Shown in pieces: positions 58,341-64,000 of a stretch of 64,000 bases of DNA. Location: NCBI RefSeq assembly GCF_017498065.1, contig NZ_JAGDFX010000014.1, positions 1 to 64,000 on the forward strand, read 5' to 3'. The notes below the pieces were generated by a model, which was given only the letters and a program-made list of their open reading frames with translations, searched no databases and was not told the DNA's origin. The first letter of the stretch is position 1; each line of letters begins with the position of its first letter. The position numbers and the translations under genes were made by a program. This stretch comes from Oceanisphaera pacifica. Lineage in GTDB: Bacteria; Pseudomonadota; Gammaproteobacteria; Enterobacterales; Aeromonadaceae.

Positions 58341-59160
58341 TAGCTTTAGCCTGCTTGCGGGTGGCGCGTATAAAAGCCGCAATAAAGAACAAGGTAAGCA
58401 GCAACACTATGGTGGGGGCGGGGGCGCTGTCGAGGTAAAACGACGAATATACCCCTAAAAAAGCGCCAACTACGGCGATCACTACTGATAATAGCAACAT
58501 AGTACTAAACTTATTGGTGAGCAAAAATGCGATGGCACCAGGGGCGATGAGCAGTGAAATAGCTAAAATTAACCCCACCGATTTTAAGGCCGCCACTATG
58601 GTTAAGGCAATTAAGCATAACAAGGTGTAATGCAGCAGGTTTACGCGCAAGCCAATCGCCTGTGCATGGGCGGCATCAAAGGCATGCAGTAAGAAGTCTC
58701 GCCACTTACTACCCAAAATAAACACGGTTATTAGCGCAATTACGCCAGTTTCAATAATATCTGGCCAACCTATGCCTAACATGTCGCCAAATAGAATATG
58801 GTCTAGGTGCACATCGGAATGAATTTTTACATACAGCAGCAGACCTAAGCCAAACATACCTGAGAATACAATGCCCATTACGGTATCTTGCTTAATGCGG
58901 CTGTTGTTCTTTAAAAAGCCAATCGACAACGCACACACCATGCCAGCAATAAAGGCCCCAATAGTAAAGGGTGCCCCCACAATGTAAGCAATCACTACCC
59001 CCGGAAATACCGCATGGCTCATGGCGTCGCCCATTAACGCCCAGCCTTTAAGTACTAAAAAGCACGAGAGCAGGGCGGTAGGCACGGCAATAAGCACCGA
59101 AATAATCAGCGCATTAACCATAAAGCTAAACTGAAAAGGGGCCAATAAGGTATCTATCAT
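58303..59160 (-). CDS. Mn/Fe ABC transporter permease, SitD-like
   Basis: A 285-residue ABC-3 family permease with about eight membrane segments (GDAMSHAVFPGVVIAYIVG, LLIAPGAIAFLL). It is the second permease of the metal importer and overlaps the first by 4 nt. Its last ~13 residues are encoded by the palindromic repeat at 58185-58340, so the natural C-terminus was probably changed when the repeat inserted. Confidence 0.9.
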   Translation of the reverse strand: MIDTLLAPFQFSFMVNALIISVLIAVPTALLSCFLVLKGWALMGDAMSHAVFPGVVIAYIVGAPFTIGAFIAGMVCALSIGFLKNNSRIKQDTVMGIVFSGMFGLGLLLYVKIHSDVHLDHILFGDMLGIGWPDIIETGVIALITVFILGSKWRDFLLHAFDAAHAQAIGLRVNLLHYTLLCLIALTIVAALKSVGLILAISLLIAPGAIAFLLTNKFSTMLLLSVVIAVVGAFLGVYSSFYLDSAPAPTIVLLLTLFFIAAFIRATRKQAKATFATESTKPTEE

Positions 59161-60014
59161 GGTGCCACCTCCAGTGCTTGAGCCGCTTTTTTGCGGGCGG
59201 CAAAGTAACCGTGTTTGGGAGCAAAGAAAAAGGCCAATAAAAATAATAATGTTTGTAGCACTACGATAATGCCGCCAGTGGCACCATCAAGAAAGTAGCT
59301 GGCATAAGCGCCAATAAAGCTGGTAACAGCGCCAATAGTAATGGCAATAATAAGTAACTTGGGAAAGCGATCCGTTAATAGGTAGGCGGTTGCCCCAGGG
59401 GTAACCACCAAGCAAATGACCAAAAAAGCGCCCACGGTTTGTAGTGCAGCCACGGTAGAGGCGGCCAACAGTGTAAAAAACAGTAGCTTTATTTTAGTGG
59501 GGCTAATGCCTATCGAGCGGGCATGGTTCTCGTCGAAAAATACTACCAAAATATCTTTCCATTTCACCAACAAGATCAGTAATGACACCAGACTGATGAT
59601 CACCAGCTGCACAATATCCATAGGGTCTATGGCTAAAATGTTGCCCAACACTATGGTTTTAATGTTTACCGCTGTGGGTTTTAGCGACACCATAAACAAG
59701 CCAAGGGCAAAAAAGCTAGAGAAGATCAGGCCAATAATGACATCTTCTTTAAGTTTGCTGCGCTGGTTTAAAAACAACATGGTGCCGGCGGCTAAGCCCC
59801 CAGCAAAAAAGGCACCCAATGAAAACGGCAAGCCCAGCATGTAAGCGCCCGCTACCCCTGGCACAATAGAGTGCGACAGCGCATCGCCAATTAGTGACCA
59901 GCCTTTAAGCATTAAATAACAAGATAAAAATGCACACACGCCACCCACTAATGCTGATACCCACATGGCATTCACCATGTACTGATAAGCAAAGGGTTCA
60001 AGCAGAATGGTCAT
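59157..60014 (-). CDS. Mn/Fe ABC transporter permease, SitC-like
   Basis: A 285-residue ABC-3 family permease with about eight membrane segments ([31 protein letters not shown]). It is paralogous to the following permease; the two should form a heterodimer. Its start overlaps the ATP-binding protein gene by 17 nt. Confidence 0.9.
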   Translation of the reverse strand: MTILLEPFAYQYMVNAMWVSALVGGVCAFLSCYLMLKGWSLIGDALSHSIVPGVAGAYMLGLPFSLGAFFAGGLAAGTMLFLNQRSKLKEDVIIGLIFSSFFALGLFMVSLKPTAVNIKTIVLGNILAIDPMDIVQLVIISLVSLLILLVKWKDILVVFFDENHARSIGISPTKIKLLFFTLLAASTVAALQTVGAFLVICLVVTPGATAYLLTDRFPKLLIIAITIGAVTSFIGAYASYFLDGATGGIIVVLQTLLFLLAFFFAPKHGYFAARKKAAQALEVAP

Positions 60015-60918
60015 CGTTTTCGCCCTCCCATTTGCTTTGCGCTTCGCGGTTATGTACTTGGCCGGCTTTAATAATCAATGGGCGTTCATCATCACTAATA
60101 ATACCGATGGCGTGAGGCCGGCCGTGTTTGTTTTCATTAAGCACGAAATGGCGCAATACGCCGCCGAAGGCCAGCTCTAAATTATCTTGAGTAAAGGTGT
60201 CTTGGGTGGTGCCGTGGGCCAAGACTGTGCCTTTAATTAAGATAGTGCGATCACAAAACTCCGGCACCGAGCCTAAGTTGTGAGTAGACACTAACATTAC
60301 GCGGCCTTCGGCACGTAGCTCACGCAATAACTCGATAATTTGATCTTCAGTTTTTACATCAACCCCGGTAAAAGGCTCATCGAGTAAAATAATTTGGCCG
60401 TTTTGTGCCAAGGCGCGGGCTAAAAACACCCGCTTTTTTTGCCCGCCCGATAACTCACCAATTTGGCGTTTGCGAAACTCCGTCATATTCACGCGTGCTA
60501 ATGCTTGAGTGACCGCCTCATGATCAACGGCCTTGGGTCGGCGTAACCAACCCATGTGGCCATAACGACCCATCATCACCACATCTTCTACTAATACCGG
60601 AAAATTCCAGTCTACTTCTTCGGCTTGGGGTACATAAGCCACTAAATTTTGGCGCAATGCGTCATCGACACTCATGCCCAATACGCTAATATTGCCCTTG
60701 GCTAAACGCACAAAGCCCATAATGGCTTTAAACAGCGTCGATTTGCCCGAGCCATTTACGCCTACCAAGGCCGCTATAGTGCCGGTCGGAATGGCAAAGC
60801 TGGCGTCACGCAAGGCAGTATGACCATTACGATAGGTTACGGTAACATCTTCTACCTTCATGCCGGCATCGGCGGCTAACGTTGCGCTATTATCTTGTTG
60901 CTGATGCCGTTCGCTCAT
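59998..60918 (-). CDS. Mn/Fe ABC transporter ATP-binding protein, SitB-like
   Basis: A 306-residue ATPase. Walker [14 protein letters not shown] is at about 53-65, the signature [17 protein letters not shown] at about 154-170, and Walker [13 protein letters not shown] follows. A ~35-residue tail past the nucleotide-binding domain carries [15 protein letters not shown]. It overlaps the binding-protein gene by 4 nt (ATGA) and the first permease by 17 nt. Confidence 0.92.
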   Translation of the reverse strand: MSERHQQQDNSATLAADAGMKVEDVTVTYRNGHTALRDASFAIPTGTIAALVGVNGSGKSTLFKAIMGFVRLAKGNISVLGMSVDDALRQNLVAYVPQAEEVDWNFPVLVEDVVMMGRYGHMGWLRRPKAVDHEAVTQALARVNMTEFRKRQIGELSGGQKKRVFLARALAQNGQIILLDEPFTGVDVKTEDQIIELLRELRAEGRVMLVSTHNLGSVPEFCDRTILIKGTVLAHGTTQDTFTQDNLELAFGGVLRHFVLNENKHGRPHAIGIISDDERPLIIKAGQVHNREAQSKWEGENDDHSA

Positions 60919-61838
60919 TTATTTAATCCTTCTTTAATACCGCTAACTATGGTTTGTGAGGTTACGCCCAATAAGTCGAGGTAGGTAGGCACTGGGCCAT
61001 CTTTTGCACTTAATGAGTCAACATAGAGTACGCCGCCATAATGACTCCCCGTTTCTCGGGCCACTTGTTTCGCGGGCTTATCAGAGACAGTACTTTCACT
61101 AAATACCGCAGGAATATGCTGCTTGCGTACCGTATCTATTACCTTACGCACTTGCTGTGGTGTGCCTTGTTGATCGGCGTTAATCGGCCATAAATACAGC
61201 TCTTTTAAGCCAAAGTCGCGCGCTAAATACGAAAACGCCCCTTCACTGGTCACTAACCAGCGCTTATCTTCTGGTAACTCATCAATTAACTGCTGAATGG
61301 GCGCGATAACTGCCTCTATGCTTGCTTTATAGGCAGCGGCATTATCCTGATAGGCAGCAGTATTATCAGGATCGTATTTGATAAAGGCATCACGAATATT
61401 ATCCACGTAGATCATGGCGTTTTTGGGTGACATCCAGGCATGCGGATTAGGAGTGCCTTCATAGGGGCCCGCCACCACACCCATGGGATCTATGCCCTTA
61501 GACACCACCACTTCTGGCATATCCTTCATATTTTGATAAAACTTTTCAAACCAGAGCTCAAGGTTTAAGCCGTTGGCAAAAATAAGCTTTGCATCGTGAG
61601 CGCGAATAATATCGCCAGGGGTAGGCTGATAATCATGAATTTCGGCACCGGGTTTAGTAATAGACTCCACAATCGCCACATCTCCCGCCACGTTGCGTGC
61701 CATATCGGCGATAACGGTAAAAGTGGTCACCGCTTTAAACTTATCGGCGCCCTGCGCTGGTAGCGCCATTACAACGGCGATGAGTGCCGCACTTAATCCT
61801 TTGCTAAAAAAACGGCCAGTGTTGTTGCGCTTAACCAT
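60915..61838 (-). CDS. Mn/Fe-binding periplasmic protein, SitA-like
   Basis: A 307-residue cluster A-I solute-binding protein. A signal peptide covers about residues 1-30 ([11 protein letters not shown]). Expected metal ligands are all present: His in EIHDYQPTP, His in NPHAWMSP, Glu in [11 protein letters not shown] and Asp in LYVDSLS, the two-His, Glu, Asp set of Mn/Fe-binding proteins. It heads the four-gene sitABCD-like operon. AAGGAAG precedes the ATG. ryhB lies about 430 bp upstream on the same strand. Confidence 0.92.
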   Translation of the reverse strand: MVKRNNTGRFFSKGLSAALIAVVMALPAQGADKFKAVTTFTVIADMARNVAGDVAIVESITKPGAEIHDYQPTPGDIIRAHDAKLIFANGLNLELWFEKFYQNMKDMPEVVVSKGIDPMGVVAGPYEGTPNPHAWMSPKNAMIYVDNIRDAFIKYDPDNTAAYQDNAAAYKASIEAVIAPIQQLIDELPEDKRWLVTSEGAFSYLARDFGLKELYLWPINADQQGTPQQVRKVIDTVRKQHIPAVFSESTVSDKPAKQVARETGSHYGGVLYVDSLSAKDGPVPTYLDLLGVTSQTIVSGIKEGLNK

Positions 61839-61912
61839 GATGCTTCCTTTTAAATGTTGTTAGCCAAGAGGGACATAGCAGCCAAAGTACTAATAAGGTT
61901 AGTCACCTCTCT

Positions 61913-61941
61913 ACCATAGGGGAATGCAATTTATATCTCAA
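61913..61941 (-). promoter_or_regulatory. Candidate promoter of the sit-like operon
   Basis: On the minus strand TTGAGA and TATGGT are 17 bp apart, 75 bp upstream of the sitA-like start. No clear Fur, MntR or Zur box was seen right here. Confidence 0.35.
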
Positions 61942-62027
61942 ATATGCGGCTTAAACTGCCAGTGGCAGGGGAGTGATACCACCCTAAGGAAAATAATGCT
62001 CACTTTAAGTTCTAAAGCCAGAGCCAA

Positions 62028-62226
62028 TCTTGCAACGGAAGAACGCGGAACCAACGGAACAATTAAGATGGGATAAGATCGACAAGTGACAGAGGGCAAT
62101 AGCTTATTTATGGTAATAACTCGTCTACTGTCAGGATAGGGGTAACGCTTACCTATTAAAGCTTTTCTCTTAGTGTTGGCTTTGTCAGATTTTATCTCTC
62201 TTATTCCGTGCGTTCCGTTGCGAAAA
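62028..62226. repeat. Dispersed palindromic element, copy C
   Basis: TCTTGCAACGGAAGAACGCG and CGTGCGTTCCGTTGCGA are inverted ends. The inner GATAAGATCGACAAGTGAC closely matches GATAAAGTCGAAAAGTGAC in copy A (minus strand). It separates ryhB from the sit-like operon. Confidence 0.72.
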
Positions 62227-62266
62227 GGTGTTGCTCAGTTAGCTTTCCAGGTTGGTATGATACGGT

Positions 62267-62378
62267 AAAAAAAAGGCCAGCAAAGGCTGGCCTAAAAACT
62301 CTGGAAGCAATGTGAGCAATGTCGCCTTCAAAACCTGTCTCTGCTTAACCTCAAGTCTAGCAGTCATCGTCTGAAAAC
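62267..62378 (-). ncRNA. ryhB: Iron-responsive small RNA RyhB
   Basis: Read on the minus strand, 62301-62324 is identical to the conserved RyhB core, containing ACATTGCTCACATTGCTTCC. A terminator follows: AGGCCAGC and GGCTGGCC with an eight-T tail, as in E. coli where AGCCAGC/GCTGGCT ends RyhB. The 5' end near 62378 is estimated from the promoter. RyhB represses iron-using proteins through Hfq when iron is scarce. It is longer than the 90-nt E. coli form and has a different 5' part. Confidence 0.9.
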
Positions 62379-62384
62379 AAGTTA

Positions 62385-62413
62385 ACGATAATAGTTATCA
62401 TTAATGTTATCAA
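62385..62413 (-). promoter_or_regulatory. ryhB promoter with Fur box
   Basis: On the minus strand TTGATA and TATCGT are 17 bp apart. The Fur-type 7-1-7 palindrome TGATAACTATTATCG (62386-62400) overlaps the -10 box and spacer, and two further GATAAC/ATTAAT hexamers extend it upstream. Iron-loaded Fur should block transcription of ryhB here. Confidence 0.8.
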
Positions 62414-62420
62414 GTGTTTT

Positions 62421-63974
62421 TTATGGTTTTTTATCTAAACTCAGCTTTGCCACTCGTTTACCGGCTTTAAATAACCGTTTGCTTTGCCCTTTAAAGCCGG
62501 CTGTTGATTGGCTATCGGTGCGGCGGCGATTGAGTTGTACGTTTTTGGCGTGCTCATATTGCGCCTGTATTTCGGCTTCTAATGAATCAAGGCCCCAGCT
62601 GGGTTTGTTTTCAGGTAGTGCCAGTGGGTAGAGGTTGGTTAAGCCGAGGGTTGAGCGGTTAAAGGCTAAGGCATCGTTAATATTTTTTACTTTGGCATTT
62701 GCGTTATCGTTGAGATTGTAGGGCGGGGCCCATTGGTGAGTGGGTTTTAGTTTATCTACTTGGTTTAACACACCAATAATTTGCGGCTTTTTGCGTGAGA
62801 TATTTTTTTTATCAGCATAAAAGGCATCAAGCTGTTGCTGTAAGGCAATATCTAACTGCCGAGAAGGCTGGTTGGCCTTGAATACCCAAAGCACTAAGTC
62901 AGATTGAGTGATTTCAGTGAGTGTGTTCTCAAGGGTGGTCTGGCTGCCATCTAGCCCTGCCATATCAATAAGGCGCAGTTGTTCTTCACCATCAATAACG
63001 CAAGGGTATACCCCCACTGTGTGCGTGGATGGTAAGGGATCTTGTTCGGCTCCCATGCTTTTTATTAGCGCATTAACTAACGAAGACTTACCCACGCTCA
63101 CTTGCCCCACTAAACACACCCGTACCGGCTCCGGGGGAATGGCTAACTGGGTATCATCGTGTTGATATACTTTGCTGTTGCCGACTTGGCTTTGCTCAAT
63201 AACAAAGCGGCCACTGTAAAGATCGATGCCTACTTTTACTACTTCTTGTAACAGGGCGCGTTTTGCCTTGTTTTGCACAGCGGCTAGAGCCTGATCGGAC
63301 ATTGAGCCCAATAATTTACCCCGTACTTCACTCGCTAAGCCGGTAATGGGGTTGGTCATGCGTAACGCACGCCAAGCTAACATGCCATATTTATAAGTTT
63401 CTTTGGCTGCAGCGCCATATTTGTCGTGAAAGTCGTACAGCCTCTTCGCTTGAGAAATGCTGATTTTATCAATGGCAGGCAGATGTTCATTCAAGACTTT
63501 GCGATAGCGCCGACTGATCTCTTCTAGCATGGTTAAGCCTTCGGGCACGGTAAAATCGAGCTCTTGCTTGCCGTAAGCTTGGGCTACTTCTAGTGCCAGT
63601 GCTAAGCCATGATCTTTTAGCGCCAGCCAGTCGTTATTTTGTTGTAGCTTTTGGTTTATAGAGGCGTTGAGCTTATCCCAAATGCGTCGCTCTTCTTCTG
63701 ACCAATCCGGTGAGGGATCCACCAAACTTTCTTCTGTTATATGAGTGGCGGGCCTTTTATATTGTTTTTGCAGTATCCAGCGTGGAATTGCGATCAGTAA
63801 TGAAGACAGCAGCAGTACCAATACAAAATAATGGATGTAACCGTAAGTAATAATGGCATATAAGCCAACACCGCTAAGCAGTAGCAGGGGGAAGATAAAG
63901 CCCACCACAGAGAGAGTAAGCAAACGGTTGGCATGGCCATTTAAAAAACGAAACGTCTTATTTATTTTATTCAT
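62421..63974 (-). CDS. Membrane-anchored GTPase-like protein of unknown role
   Basis: A 517-residue protein. Two N-terminal membrane helices (about 17-42 and 46-67) are followed by a helical region (about 85-265) and a Ras-like GTPase domain (about 283-470), with the P-loop GQVSVGKSS at 290-298, DMAG at 337-340 and NQVDK at 404-408. The tail is very basic. It belongs to the MMR_HSR1-type GTPases found beside membrane proteins in gammaproteobacteria; no function is established for it here. I start at the ATG at 63974, with AAGGTG upstream; an in-frame TTG at 63995 is less likely. Confidence 0.8.
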   Translation of the reverse strand: MNKINKTFRFLNGHANRLLTLSVVGFIFPLLLLSGVGLYAIITYGYIHYFVLVLLLSSLLIAIPRWILQKQYKRPATHITEESLVDPSPDWSEEERRIWDKLNASINQKLQQNNDWLALKDHGLALALEVAQAYGKQELDFTVPEGLTMLEEISRRYRKVLNEHLPAIDKISISQAKRLYDFHDKYGAAAKETYKYGMLAWRALRMTNPITGLASEVRGKLLGSMSDQALAAVQNKAKRALLQEVVKVGIDLYSGRFVIEQSQVGNSKVYQHDDTQLAIPPEPVRVCLVGQVSVGKSSLVNALIKSMGAEQDPLPSTHTVGVYPCVIDGEEQLRLIDMAGLDGSQTTLENTLTEITQSDLVLWVFKANQPSRQLDIALQQQLDAFYADKKNISRKKPQIIGVLNQVDKLKPTHQWAPPYNLNDNANAKVKNINDALAFNRSTLGLTNLYPLALPENKPSWGLDSLEAEIQAQYEHAKNVQLNRRRTDSQSTAGFKGQSKRLFKAGKRVAKLSLDKKP

Positions 63975-64000
63975 GGGGCGCCACCTTTTTACCAAGCTCA

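Overview
The window looks like the replication-origin region of a gammaproteobacterial chromosome. Evidence for this is the block mnmG–oriC–mioC, the rsmG–parA–parB–atpIBEFHAGDC–glmU–glmS order, an rrn operon reading away from the origin, a RyhB homologue with a Fur box, Vibrio-type LuxP/LuxQ sequences, and YtfL, YehS, YehZYXW, PyrC, SstT and GdhA proteins of enterobacterial/Vibrio/Aeromonas type. Marine or brackish Aeromonadales (Oceanisphaera/Oceanimonas-like) is my best guess, but the genus is inference. No transposase, integrase, tRNA or CRISPR array was recognised.

Layout. 1-350: the 5' end of a 16S rRNA gene on the minus strand with its two promoters and boxA. 413-3954: a YtfL/PaeA-type membrane protein, then an A+T-rich luxP gene overlapping a luxQ-like gene that ends after the second membrane segment, so the AI-2 sensor has no kinase. 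3995-8182: glmS, a DeoR regulator and glmU. 8352-15215: the complete F1Fo ATP synthase operon. 15417-19676: parB, parA, rsmG, mnmG. 19680-20164: oriC, rich in GATC and DnaA boxes. 20165-24722: mioC, gdhA, a RidA-family gene and a MOSC–ferredoxin-reductase fusion. Two parS sites lie at 24446 and 26605.

24954-34555: lactate utilisation (Dld-II, LldG, LldF, LldE, LldP) with a divergent LysR gene and a YdgJ-like oxidoreductase. 34631-37278: yehS, an RRM protein, and a sodium:solute symporter behind a TPP riboswitch. 37279-39535: pyrC between two direct copies of a repeat of about 260 bp. 39536-41909: a second TPP riboswitch controlling a two-gene operon, an SDR and an NtaA/DszA-family flavin monooxygenase. 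I know no thiamine role for this pair, and it is the best candidate here for an undescribed pathway. 42005-46652: a DJ-1/PfpI protein and the osmF–yehYXW ABC transporter. 46690-50757: a 1355-residue membrane protein that looks like a fusion of two related halves.

51044-58158: sstT, a YfcC-type transporter with an opine dehydrogenase and a NocR/OccR-like LysR regulator, another LysR gene and a TDT-family transporter. 58303-61838: a SitABCD-like Mn/Fe ABC transporter. 62267-62413: ryhB with its Fur-controlled promoter. 62421-63974: a membrane-anchored GTPase-like protein. Several dispersed palindromic repeat families fill the intergenic spaces, mostly to the right of oriC.
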